NCBI RefSeq assembly: GCF_030272615.1
Contig: NC_081412.1
Location: forward strand, 38,136,911 to 38,200,910
Source of the DNA: Cryptomeria japonica
Lineage: Eukaryota > Streptophyta > Pinopsida > Cupressales > Cupressaceae
Reading direction: 5' to 3'
Length of the DNA stretch: 64,000 nucleotides
Part shown: piece after piece, positions 33,813-44,807 of the stretch
How positions within the stretch are numbered: the first letter of the stretch is position 1
Layout: every line of letters starts with the position of its first letter
Translations under genes and position numbers: made by a program
The notes under the pieces: generated by a model
Seen by the model: only the letters and a program-made list of their open reading frames with translations
Told to the model about the DNA's origin: nothing
Databases searched by the model: none

Positions 33813-34660
33813 ACCAGACCTACACTTAACAACTCTATGCCCATACTTGTTGTAGTGTAGCAATAACCATTAAAATTTCTAGGCTTATATCCTTGATAAG
33901 CATTAGGCTTATAACCATTAAAATAACTAGATAATTTGTTTCTACAAACATTAGTAGTATGACCTACCTTATGACAATTAAAGCATACTGGTTTGTAGGT
34001 TTTCTTACTAGTGGTTTTCTTTGTCTTAGGTGCAAATTTATCTTCATGCATGGTGTGCTTTGTACCAAATGGTTCACCTTTCTCAAATGTTGTGTATCCC
34101 AAGCCTTGTGTCTCTCCTTTCTACCTCGGTGACTGAATCTACTCATCAAGCATAGTAGAGCTCTTGTTGTATTTAGCCAATATCTCATTAGCATCAACCA
34201 ACTCCTTAGTAATATCTTTATTCTTCTTCATAAGACTCTCTCTAAGAGACATAGCCATGTCTAGATCAGCCTTTACTTCTTCTTTTTCTTCTTTTTCCTC
34301 TTGAAGGTATGCAGTCAGGGTTCCAACTTGTTTCAGCTTAAAAATCTCATGATCCTTCTCTTTGATTTTGTCTTTAGTACTCCTTCTGGCTTCCAACTCT
34401 TGACTCATCCTAATGGTAAGGGCTTCCAAATCTCTCCTTAGATTTGACTTATTATCATTTAGCTTTTCCACCTCATTAACCAATGCATCAATGTTTGCTT
34501 CCTCAAATGAACTGCTTTCACTAAGTTCAAACAATTGCTAAACCAACTCTCTCCTCTTAGCCAATGAAGCTTTGTACTTGACCCTTAACTCACCTAGGGC
34601 TTCTTTAGATTTTGTAAGCTGGTTAGAAGGCTCCCTATAACTCATTCCTTCCCCCATGTT
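33813..34660 (-). pseudogene. Gag-like ORF with CCHC zinc knuckle(s)
   Basis: Begins at MGEGMSYREPSNQLTKSKEA (34,658) and is a long coiled coil with heptads (LNDNKSNLRRDLEALTIRM, LKQVGTLTAYLQEEKEEKEE). It then has TQGLGYTTFEKGEP, a layout typical of plant Copia Gag-like proteins, and the knuckle CFNCHKVGHTTNVC (CX2CX4HX4C, about 33,990-33,950). A second knuckle follows near 33,860-33,815 but is broken by a one-base loss and a Cys-to-Tyr change. Three in-frame stops, all TAG, split it. It would bind and package the element RNA. The frame runs on into the unknown ORF, as if gag-pol had been cut after the knuckles and joined to other sequence. Confidence 0.8.
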
Positions 34661-34705
34661 ATCCTTATGGACCGTTGCCAAGCAATTAAGCCTTAAGGGA
34701 ATTAG

Positions 34706-34720
34706 GCTTTGATAGCAATC
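34706..34720 (-). other. Primer-binding site of the non-autonomous element
   Basis: On the minus strand ATTGCTATCAAAGCC directly follows the 5' LTR. It matches the common plant form TTGGTATCARAGCC except for one C in place of G. Confidence 0.7.
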
Positions 34721-35896
34721 GATAAACTTATAAGGCACTAAGAGGGGGGCTAGATCAGTGCAAGCAAAAACCTTATAAATCTTATTACACCTCTTATCAA
34801 CTTTAAAATCAATAGGCATGGAAGGTATACAACCACATAAGCAAACATCCAATAGAGAATACAACACATAACACAATAACTTTTCACGTGGAAACCCAAA
34901 TGGAAAAAAACATAGTGGGAATTAGTACCCACAAAGATCAACTATCTACAAAATAGAGATTTGACTGGTTAAGGTCATACAATTTCTCTGTTAGGAGCAC
35001 ACTCGGTTAAGAGTGTCTTAGCTCAATTAAGAGCTATTACAATAAGGCATGTTAGAACTAGCCCTATTAGGAGCTACCAAAGATACTGGGATTTGAAAAA
35101 AACAAGTTAATGCACCACCCTATTAAAGGATTTAACCTTCGAACCCGTGAGGATCCTACCACACCCTATAAGGAGTGATCTGGTCAAAGGATTTTATCTT
35201 GCTAAAACTATTAGGGAACAACAAGTGACTGATTTGTTGTTAGCACCTATGCGCTTGATTAGATCCGCTTTAGCTCTACTTCTAACACCGACTAAATGTG
35301 AAAACAAATTTTCTTCTTCCACCGCACAATCAAATTCACACTATAGATCTCATATCTCATACATCATCACACAATATACTCCTTTTCATAAACAACTCTG
35401 CTAAGTGGGCTAAGAACCCTTGGAACAATTTCCTAGGTTCATTGAATCTAGTCAATCTTGCTCATCATGCTTTCCTTATGTCGGCAAAACATAACACATC
35501 ACAAAAACATAACATTATGTCTACTGGTTTACCGATCTAAGTAATTTTGCTCTATTAGTTAATTGTTCTTCTGATCATAACTCGCTCCATACTCTAAATC
35601 TATTGATGCGGTTCTAGTCATAGGCTCGTATCAATGTTATAAACATGCATACCAAACCGCAACACTTAACTCTTCACCGATCTCCCGTACCAGTCACTTG
35701 AACATAGCTTTGTCACTGTTTACCGGTTGATTGTCCTATTAATCGGTTCTCTGTTTAACCGACTCCACTACCGGGTAGGATTTACCTATTGGACTAAATG
35801 ACTTAGATGACTAAAAAACATGGTTTTCATCAATGACAACACAAAACAAGTCATCAATCAACCTATTACATTAATAACATCATCATGAAGCCAACA
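34721..35896 (-). repeat. 5' LTR of the non-autonomous element (1176 bp)
   Basis: Aligns end to end with 30,167-31,351 with scattered substitutions and small indels, including an extra stretch around 35,050-35,080. The outer end is flanked by ATATT (35,897-35,901). Confidence 0.88.
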
Positions 35897-36002
35897 ATAT
35901 TATTATGTATATTTTATTATAAATTAAAAATATTATATTATAATAATATATTACTAATTAATTTAAAATAATATTATTTTTACCATTATAATAATAATTT
36001 TA

Positions 36003-36470
36003 TAAAATTAGGGTTAGTGTAAGGGTAGAGGTTATGATAAGGAAAATGTTTGAAATAGAGTTAAGGTGGGAATCATTTTTAATTAAGGTTAGAGTTTAGA
36101 TTAGGATTGGATATAAAAACAAGATTCAATTTAGCATTAGAGTCAAATTAATGTTTTTTATTAGAGTAAGCGTTATGCTTGGAAATAGAATTATGATTAG
36201 GGTTTCTATTAGGGTTATAGTTCCATATAGAAGTATGGTTAAGATATTAGATGGATTAGAGTTAAGATTAAGGTTAGGGTTAGGATTAGGGTTATATTTA
36301 GGGTTAGAGTTAGGGTTATGCTAAGAGTTTGAATTAGCATTAGAAATATAATTAAGTTTAGAATTTAGAGAGAGAAATATGATTATGGTATTAATGAATA
36401 GTGTTTAGGTTGAGGTTTACAATTAGGTTTACATTTAGGGATAGGGTTAACATTAGTACTCGGGTTAAAT
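36003..36470 (+). repeat. Degenerate interstitial telomere-like repeats
   Basis: Many copies of TTAGGG/TTAGGGTTA and single-base variants, densest at 36,195-36,315 (for example AGGTTAGGGTTAGGATTAGG). They are separated by AT-rich sequence, so this is an old, decayed array and not a chromosome end. Confidence 0.65.
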
Positions 36471-37659
36471 TTATGGTTGGAGATAGAGAATAAAAATTAA
36501 ATGGAGGCAACATTTGTTGTGGGAGGGAAATTGATACAATAATGCTTCCTTATGCAACCAATTCCAAAAACTCAAATACCTAAGACAGTAATAAAGAATT
36601 TGTTTTCAAGTTGAGAGATGTTGTATCAATAAATAAAAGGTAAAACACAATGTGAAAGTTCCAAACACAAAATGAAATCTTTTTCGAATTCATTAAAATA
36701 TAAGTAGATATAATTTATTAGCAACCAGTCAAGTCTTTGTATCATTGTATAGCTCTATTTTCTACCCTATTTATTGGAACTGTTCTCCATATTTTATTCT
36801 TCTCTGATTATTCCCATGCACCCTACCTTCTATTGTATCCTTCCAATGTATTCTTCTATTCTTATTTTCTACATATTTTCCTTTACACACTTCACACTCT
36901 CTATCTACCTTTTTTCCTACATAGAATTACTTTGCTTCTATAGTTTTTGAGTTCTCCCTTTGCACATGACAAATGCCTTTCTCACTTATGATAAAGAAAA
37001 TGTAAGGGTTTATTTGTGACAAATAACATGCATCACTACATAAAAGATAAGGGTTTAATTTGTGTCAAAGAACATGCATCATTAAATATCTTTAAATATC
37101 AATTTTTGAGAAAGAAAAGATAAGGTATGAATTTGTGACAAAGACCAAGTATGACATTGTAGATTGCATAAAAACATTATCATGGAATCACCATAAAAAA
37201 TAATTCATCTAGAAGGCATGAAATAAAGCATGCATCTATCCATAATAAACATGTGTAATAGTCTGCCAACTGGATATCATACAACTCATAAAAAGCAATA
37301 TTGACCAAGTGTACAATGATATCATGAATCAAAAGATATATCTCAAGTGGTCATATAAAAACTGATTGTACATGTCCTCGAATCTAGGAACAATCACCTT
37401 CAGAAGTTGTCAGCCTAGGCTGATGGCTACCTTATGGACTTGCTCCCATTGACCCACTTGGTGGTCCTCATGGAGGAGGTGACCCCATCATATTTACACT
37501 CTTTGTTCAACCCCATCTAGATTTGGCATGGGAATTTTCTACATAACTACATGCTCTTTGCTCTAGAGGGACAAATTTTTCACATAATCTGCAATAGTAA
37601 TGTATCTCCTTATCAACACAAAGCATGGTCATCATACTGTCACAGTGAGGATCCTAGGC
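36471..37659. other. Intergenic; contains a dispersed ACATGCATCATTAAAT repeat
   Basis: No gene recognised. The stretch 36,990-37,150 repeats AACATGCATCA with TTTGTGACAAA and resembles 42,850-43,060, marking another dispersed repeat family in the window. Confidence 0.5.
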
Positions 37660-39878
37660 TGTAACCTACTATATATGCTCTATGAGACTCTTTTCCCTAC
37701 AATATCTCTATATAGTTGTATCACTCTCCACTATGAGGATATTTCACTCTCTTTGTCTCCCTTAATCTCTAGACCTATCTCTCTTTCTATCACTCTCCCT
37801 CTCCTCCATCTCACAATCTCACTCTCTCCTCTCTCGCCAAGTGCTAAACCTATCTCTCTCACCCTTCTCTATATCTCCCCTCTCTTCTCTACCTGTCTCA
37901 CATACATTTTCTCCTCTCTATCTCACCTCTCTCTCCCTCTCCCCACCTCTCTCTCATTCCCTCTCACTACTTCTCTATATCTCCTATTTCTCCCTATATA
38001 CATCCCTTCACTCCCTCCCTACCTACCCTTCCATTCTTGTCTACTTATCTCACTCTCACCATTACCCCCCCCCTCTCTCTCTATTTTTCTTTATAGCTAT
38101 CCTTTCCACCTCTCTCTCCCCTTTTATCTCTACTTATATCTAACCCCTTCTCCCTCTCTCTATAGATACCTCTTTCTTCTTACCTCTATTTCTCTTAATA
38201 AATCTCCCTCCATCCCTCTCTGTACCTCTCTACTTATCCATCTATCTCTACTCTTTATCTCCCCTCTCCCTTTCTCTATTTATTTCCTCTCCCACTATCC
38301 ATCTATCTTCCCTCTCTCTATCTACCTCTATTTCCATTCCTCTCTACTTTTATCTCTGCTAACACTCTACCTCCTCCCCTCCATACTACTAGTTATCTTA
38401 GCTCACACACTCTCTCTTTCCCCCTCTCCTTACTCCCTCTCTCTCTCTCTCTAACTACTTGTGTAGAGAGTTGAATCGAGGGAGGATAGATAGCAAAAAG
38501 TAGCTAGAGAGAGAGACTATGGAGAGGGAAGGAGGGAGGGAGGGAGGGAGGGAGAGAAAGGGATGAAGAGGTAGGGGGAGAGAGACAAAGGTGAGATAAA
38601 TAGTAGTATGGAGGTAGATATTTAGGGAGAATAATAGTGGAGAGGGATGGAAAGAGAGGTAGGTAGAAAGAGGGAGAGGAGAGATAAAGCAAGTAAGAGG
38701 GAATATAGATGGCTAGATAGACAGAGGAGATAGAGAGTAGAGATATATGGATAATTAGAGAGGTGAAGAGATGGAAGGAGGGAGCGATGCAAGTGTGAAG
38801 AGTGAGGGTGGGAGGGATATTTATATTGAGAAATAGAAGTAGATAGGGAAGGAGGGATAGGTATGTATAGAAAGAGGAAGAGGAGATAGATATAAGTAGA
38901 GATAAAAGGGGAGAGAGAGGATGGAAGGAGAGATATGTAAAAAATAGATGTGGGAAGGGAGTGAGGAGGAGGTATGTAGAGAGAGAGGGGGGGGTCTATC
39001 TTAAGGTGTAGAGGAGAGAGTTAGATAGAGAGGGGATAGAGGGGTGGTGATAGGGAGAGAGATAGATATAAAGCTTAGGGGAGACAAAGAGAGTGTGATA
39101 AAGAGAAATAGAGAGGCTAGAAGGTAGGGAGCAAGTGAGAGAGAGGGAAATTGATGTAAATAAATGAAGGTATTTGGAGAGAGGGATATGGGAGATAAAG
39201 GTAAGTAGATAGGGAAAGGGTGAGAATGAGATAAGTAGAGAAGGAGCATGGGAGGGTAGGATAGAGAGAAAGGGAGAAAGAGAGGGAGAGGTATGTAGAT
39301 AAGTAGAGGTATGGAAGGAGTAAGGGGATGTATGCAGGGAGAGGGAGAGAGGAGATAGATATAAGGAGAGAGAGGCAAGGAGAGAGAGAGGTGGGGATAG
39401 GGGAGAGATGTGACATAGAGAGGAAAGAATGTGTGTGAGGTAGGTAGAGAAGAGAGTGGAGATTCAAAGAAGGGTGAGAGAGAAAGTTTTAGAGCTTGGG
39501 GAAAGAGGAGAGAGTGAGATAGTGAGATGGGGGAGAGAGGGGAAGAGAGGGGGAGAGGGAGAGTGATAGGAAGAGAGATAGGTCTAGATATTGAGGGAGA
39601 AAAAGAGAGTGAAATAGAGATAGAGAGAGGATGATAATAAGAGCTTAGTGATTGAAATTCAACTAAGTTTGAGAAAATATAGCATCTAGAGCTTGGGGAG
39701 AGAAGAGAGAGTGAGACAGAGAGAGGTAGAGAAGGAGAAGGAGAGAGATAGGAAAATAGATAGGTTGAGAGTTTGGGAGAGGCAAAGAGAATGAGATAGA
39801 TATATAGCAAGAGAATGATGATAAGAGCCTACTAATTAATAAAAATTTGAGCAAGTCTAAAAAATTATAAGATCTACT
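37660..39878. repeat. Large polypyrimidine/polypurine inverted repeat
   Basis: Plus-strand 37,690-38,455 is almost pure C/T (CTCTCC-type), and 38,461-39,835 almost pure G/A. The two are reverse complements, not just similar in composition. For example AGACCTATCTCTCTT (37,769) pairs with AAGAGAGATAGGTCT (39,572). The order of non-repetitive words (GTGCTAAACC against GAGCTCTAAAAC-type, then CACCCTTCT, then TCACATACATT) is kept, mirrored, over several hundred bases. The right arm is longer because it holds a 197-bp tandem duplication (39,492-39,688 and 39,689-39,878). Long open frames here are low-complexity artefacts. Confidence 0.85.
39492..39878. repeat. 197-bp tandem duplication in the purine-rich arm
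   Basis: Both units begin GAGCTTGGGG and end with ATAAGAGC-, TTTGAG- and ATCTA-containing AT-rich sequence. They are diverged by several indels. Confidence 0.75.
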
Positions 39879-41299
39879 AAGAACTGGAATTTGCATTATG
39901 AAACCATTCACAAATATCCTACCAATATATACATAAAATTTTAACTTAAAATATATGAAAGATAAAAAGCAAAGAGCAATTAAAGTGTATGCCCCCACAT
40001 TAAAGTGATTGTGTATGCCTTACTAGGAGCAATTACTTTTCTTCTTTTCTCTATAAATTGGAGAGATAAGGTTGTTGCAAGGTTGATCAGAATGAGTTGT
40101 TTATGTTTTGTCTTGATGTCGACATGCCTTGGTTGTTATTAGTGCCTTATTGGTATAAGAGATGATAAGTTTTCTATGTAGTTGTGTTGAGATATTTTCA
40201 CCGCATATCTTCTACGTTGTATATCTATTAATGCAATTTGGATATGTTGTTAATCTATGTCTAAAGATGCTATACAATAAAAACATAAGTGGTGAATATT
40301 TTCCAACTGGGGAATATTTTATATCGGCATTTCAAAATTGATGAATAAGTTGGACCAAATAGGATGACCAGATCATCCCGAATTTATCAATTTTCAATCA
40401 AATGCATTTCAGTTCACCTTTATTTATACTAATTATTTGTAACGATTTAAATTTTTTGCCAATAGAGTTTATGTTTTCACAACAATCTATTTAATATTTT
40501 TGCTTGGAATTTCAAAAGTATGCCTTAATTCACTACCATATTCACCAATAACCATCAATAGTTCAATTTGCATGAGGACCCAATTTGCCTTAGTATTTTC
40601 GGAAGTGTGTCTTAACTCTCCACAGTATTCACCAATACCATTAATCATTCAAAGTTGTGGGAGGATTGATTTCACCAATTCTATTATAAGCCCATCCCAA
40701 TCGACTATCCATAATCACCTAGTAAATTACAATGTATATATTTGGTCGAGGTTTGATTCTCCCTACATTTCCATTAGACATGTTAGAATTAAGTGGGATT
40801 CACCAAATATTTGCATACCATTTAAAATTCCTGCTAAATTTACCAAATATGGATTGTAATAAAATTGTATTAAAGATAAAATTTGTTTTTACACAATTTG
40901 GTTGGTTTCGAGCTCTCAATTCAAATCAATAGCCAACTTATAGACATGAACAACCATTGCTACATTGTCGATTACTAGTGCTACTCTCTGAGAATCTAAA
41001 TGTAAGTGATCATTTATTTGAAGTGCTATAATATTATTAAGCTCAATCTATTTGCAATTTTTATTTCATTCTTATTGAGTAGGGAGACATTGGACATCTA
41101 GATTCTAGGCCCTAGGGGCAATGAATCTTATAGTCTGTTATTGCTTCTTAAACAAGTAGATAGTTTTTTGGTTGGAGATGTCAAAAAGGAAGAAGGGTAG
41201 GAATCTTGAATGTGGTGAAAGACAAGAGAGGCCAACAAAGTGTAGAACCTTAAATTCATAATTTAGCAATGTTTGTGGCAAAAAAGATAAAGGTATATT
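39879..41299. other. AT-rich intergenic, nothing recognised
   Basis: A loose internal duplication with TATTCACCAATA occurs at 40,538 and 40,626. The open frame across it (40,500-40,859) has no known motif. Confidence 0.5.
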
Positions 41300-42055
41300 T
41301 GTTGGAATCAAGGATCACTGAGAGGGGGGGAAGTCAGTGATTTATCGGTAAATTTTTTTTATGACTTATTCTCAAACCACTCGAAGCATATGGAAGAAAG
41401 TAAAATGCAGAAACACAAGATAATCAACCACAAAATCATAGGACCAGGATTTTTACATGGAAACCCAAATGGGAAAAACCACGGTGGGATTTGAACCTAC
41501 AATATTGAACTCCACTATGGCCAGTAGCAAAAAAATATTACAAAAGGGGAATGCACTTTGCATTCAGGCACATTGCCTAGAGCTTACAACTCAATTACAA
41601 TAAGGGCTACAACCTTAGAAGGATCACTTCCTTACAAATCATTTACAATGATGAATTACAATGATTGAACTCCAAAAAACAATGTTTGGATGAGTTCTGA
41701 TTAAGTGCAAAAACTTTGACTGTATCTGCTCTACAACTTTGCTCTATTTTCTGGCTAAGTTAGCTACCTAATCAAGAATGTGCACGTGAAATTGCACCAA
41801 ATAGGTTTCTCGATCACTAATCACTCATATTACATCATACCATAAATATCTTCTGCATCGATTTTACATATCCGTAATCACAAAATAAACAATTATCAAA
41901 TCAACCATACAATGTAACGTGTAAACATGAGTAGACTCAAACCAGATTACCAAAACACATAAGAATCACCCAAATGATGATAAAATGATTTCTATAAGTC
42001 AGCTCTATCATCCCATGCATGAATCTAACCAAGAAAGAAAAATGAAGTAGGTGAG
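41300..42055 (-). mobile_element. LTR-like fragment related to the R2 and 30-kb element LTRs
   Basis: Begins TGTTGGAATC, then ACTGAGAGGGGGGG (41,317), then the ACATGGAAACCCAAATGGGAAAAACCACGGTGGG block (41,455-41,488), the same order as at 30,167, 34,721, 22,045 and 8461. The right boundary is approximate. No internal region or partner LTR was found, so it is a solo or truncated LTR in minus orientation. Confidence 0.55.
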
Positions 42056-42263
42056 ATACGTAACCAAGAAAGAAAATTCAGTGGTGTTGATGTTCATGTT
42101 GCCTGTGCTTCCACGTTATTGCCTTATGATCACCTCTGGATGTAATATTAAAAGGGAGATAGTTGAATTTTGATTATGATTGATGTTTATAATAATAACA
42201 AAAAACACGTTAAGTTGGTATATCAAACGCATCAAGGGTGTTGTTTATAATATAAGAAATAGA

Positions 42264-42529
42264 GAGGAATCTTGTAGGTTAAAACCTATGTAATGTAGGC
42301 AAACAACTAAGATGGTGACGTAATTTTAAAAGTAATCTTCTCAAATACGTTACTGTTATTTTCTTAAAATTCTTTTTTAAAAATATGACAAACAAAGAGG
42401 AATCTTGTAGACTACCAACTATGTAATATAGGCAAATAGCTAAGATGGTGACGTAATTTTAAAAGTAATCTTCTCAAATACGTTACCATTATCTTCTTAA
42501 AATTCCTTTTAAAAGAGTCATCTTCATTC
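42264..42529. repeat. 133-bp tandem duplication
   Basis: Two adjacent units starting GAGGAATCTTGTAG (42,264 and 42,397). Both contain the identical core AAGATGGTGACGTAATTTTAAAAGTAATCTTCTCAAATACGTTA-type sequence (42,310 and 42,443), with a few differences elsewhere. Confidence 0.9.
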
Positions 42530-42849
42530 TATCAGATGTGATTCAATATATATTTTGAAATTAATGTTTATGTATTTTTATTTCATGATAAGGATTAATA
42601 ATATTTGGGAGAACATTAAATACTGTCAATGAATTTTGTTTTCGTTGATTTAACAATTAATTTATTTTATTTTTATGTCAAGAGGGATTCTTATAATGGC
42701 GATTTGCGTAATATCACTTTACAAGTCATTATTTCACACACACAAGGCGAAAACTTCAGGTCACTCCAAGTTACCACACCTACCAAAAGAAGACAAAAGT
42801 AGTTGGCACATGCATTCACTAAATATAAAAGTAAATATCAGATTGTGAC

Positions 42850-43242
42850 AAATAAAAATAAAATAAAGAACATGCATCATTACATGCATCATTAAATTTG
42901 AAAATAAGGTTTGAATTTGTAACAAAGCTCATGTATCATTAAGAAAAGATAAGATTCGAATTTGTAACAAAGAATTTGCCCCATTCAATGGAAGAAGATT
43001 TGAATTTCTATAAAGAACATGCATCATTAAATATTAATAAATATTAGTTTATACATAAAAAAAAATTCAAGAAATATATATATATATATATAAGTGGAAT
43101 ATTGTTGAACTATAATCCCCCCAATCTGGAAGATAAAGGTAGGCGAGCCTTGAGAGCTTTTATGCTCCTCCTCTTGGGGAAGTCCTCTCTCTAAGGTGTT
43201 GGCCTATCCATCCATACATGTTTGTATGTATGTAATATATAT

Positions 43243-43273
<31 letters not shown>

Positions 43274-43440
43274 AACATATATTTATATGTATGTATGCAA
43301 CATGTATGACATTAAATATTATTAATTTTTAATGAAATATGTTCAATATTATATTATAATATTTATAACAAAATATTTAATAATATTCTAATATTACATA
43401 TGTTATGAAATATTATAAATATTATATTAAAAATAATATT
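42850..43440. repeat. Dispersed repeats and (TA)/(AC) microsatellites
   Basis: 42,850-43,060 resembles 36,990-37,150. 43,092-43,290 resembles 29,848-30,060. Between them is (TA)n (43,075-43,091) and later (AC)n (43,250-43,273), followed by AT-rich sequence like that flanking the element at 30,167. Confidence 0.65.
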
Positions 43441-44464
43441 GTAGCATCTTAAATTGCATCCCTATGCAATTTCTTGCTTGTTTAGGCCTTATTTTAGCGT
43501 TCTTAGCCTTTTGTGCCTAGCATTCTTGATCCAACCCTACTTAGAATTTCATCCTAGCTTCTCATCTCCATTTTGGATCTTAGGTTTTAAGGCTATATTG
43601 GAGGAAGCAAGGCACCTATGGCAACTTGCTCCCAAGAGCCGGCCAATTAGAGTGCAATGGGGTGGCTGCAAGAAGTTGAGTCCCACTTTTGGGCAAAAAG
43701 TGGAAGTGTTTTCTCTGTTTTTCAAATTTTCTGTCGATTGATCTCAAAATTTGATGCACTTAGAGATTGAATCTCAAAAAACTTCAGTAATAGAAAATGT
43801 AGTTCTTGGAGTCTACTTTTCAAATATGCGATTTATTTTAATACCCACATGCTAGAATTCCTTTTTAGTAGGCATGTTTAAAAACCAGTTTTTCAAAATG
43901 CTTGTTTCAGGACCATACCACACATGTACGACCACCCTTTTTTGATGCAAATAAATGAATTTTTGCAAATCTTTCTAGGAAATGATACCTAAGACACCAA
44001 ATATTGATGAGAATATTTTTTCTTATTTTTTATTGAATATATATATTTTTTATTAATTTTTAACTGACAGTAAAGTATATTTTCAAAACATCGGGTGTAC
44101 GACCACCATAATTTGATGAAAATTTCATATTTTTCAATTTTTTTTTTAAATATTCAAAAGAATTGTATTTAGATTTATGTCATATAATTTATTTTTCTAA
44201 AATCCTAAAAACAAAAAGGTTATTAAAGTTTTAGTGAACCTTGGTATTTTAGGTTTAGGTTCCACTTTTGATTAATAAATAAAACAAAAATAGTAAAAAT
44301 TAATATTATCACTATGAAATTTACATTTCTGAAATCAAGATGTTGAAAACTCTAATGGGTTTTCGTTTCGTCAAAAAATTCAATTAGAAAGGCCCTCAAA
44401 AAATTAGGCCAAGGTAGAAATCTAATGTTGTTTTACCTTAGTCATTTTTTTGGAGGTCCAAGCA
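43441..44464. other. Intergenic, nothing recognised
   Basis: The stretch from TGTAGCATCTTAAATTGCAT (43,440) could be the start of an LTR, but I found no partner copy. Confidence 0.4.
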
Positions 44465-44489
44465 TAGGCTTGGTGGGACCAAGCCTATC
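44465..44489. repeat. Perfect 11-bp hairpin
   Basis: ATAGGCTTGGT, loop GGG, ACCAAGCCTAT. It lies about 320 bases upstream of the putative transposase start. Confidence 0.85.
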
Positions 44490-44540
44490 CCGAAGAAAAA
44501 AACAATGCTAAGGGTTGTTTCCCGCCCCTAATTTTAACAA

Positions 44541-44578
44541 ATGGGCACCCATTTTTAAAATTTTAAAAATGGGCACCC
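44541..44578. repeat. Near-perfect 36-bp palindrome with GGGCACCC arms
   Basis: Centred at 44,560/44,561: GGGCACCCATTTTTAAAA followed by TTTTAAAAATGGGCACCC, mismatched only within the GGGCACCC words. It could relate to the end or promoter of the element that carries the ORF downstream. Confidence 0.8.
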
Positions 44579-44807
44579 GATTATAAAATGGGGACCCATT
44601 TCATTAAATAATGGGCGTCTGTTTTTGAAAAGATCCGTTGGGCCAGAATCTAGCCCACAAGCACAAATACCAATGATTGAGTTATTTTTCAATCATTGCC
44701 TGATAGGTACGATCTGCAAAGAGAATGTTTTGATTAATCATTCTCTTTGTTTGTCTTATTGTCGATTTGGTAAGGAGATTGATTTGAATTCAAACTTTGG
44801 TGTAGCC

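Larger units (their letters stand above)
30167..35896 (-). mobile_element. Complete non-autonomous LTR retrotransposon (5.73 kb)
   Basis: Two LTRs of about 1.18 kb flank 3.37 kb of internal sequence. A 5-bp target duplication ATATT lies at 30,162-30,166 and 35,897-35,901. Reading the minus strand: 5' LTR (35,896-34,721), PBS-like ATTGCTATCAAAGCC (34,720-34,706), Gag-type ORF with zinc knuckle, a long ORF of unknown function, polypurine tract (31,365-31,352), 3' LTR (31,351-30,167). LTR ends are TG and CA (one outer base changed). No protease, integrase, RT or RNase H motif occurs, so it must have moved in trans with an autonomous partner. The PBS and Gag type suggest a Copia partner. The LTRs differ by many substitutions and small indels, so it is old. 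Confidence 0.88.

Noticed and set aside
35147..35540. Plus-strand open frames around 35.2-35.5 kb
   Set aside because: They lie wholly inside an LTR.
37600..38454. 284-codon Leu/Ser/Pro-rich open frame
   Set aside because: It is the translation of a C/T-only tract; similar frames occur in other phases and in the mirrored G/A arm. No motif.
39001..39810. 269-codon minus-strand Ser/Leu-rich open frame
   Set aside because: Same low-complexity inverted repeat read on the other strand.
40500..40859. 119-codon frame with an internal duplication
   Set aside because: The duplicated DNA keeps no clear protein pattern and nothing is recognised.
36990..43060. Repeated ACATGCATCATTAAAT blocks as a CRISPR-like array
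   Set aside because: Irregular spacing, two distant clusters, eukaryotic context; ordinary dispersed repeats.
43440..44460. Possible LTR starting TGTAGCATC
   Set aside because: No partner LTR, PBS, PPT or target duplication could be found.
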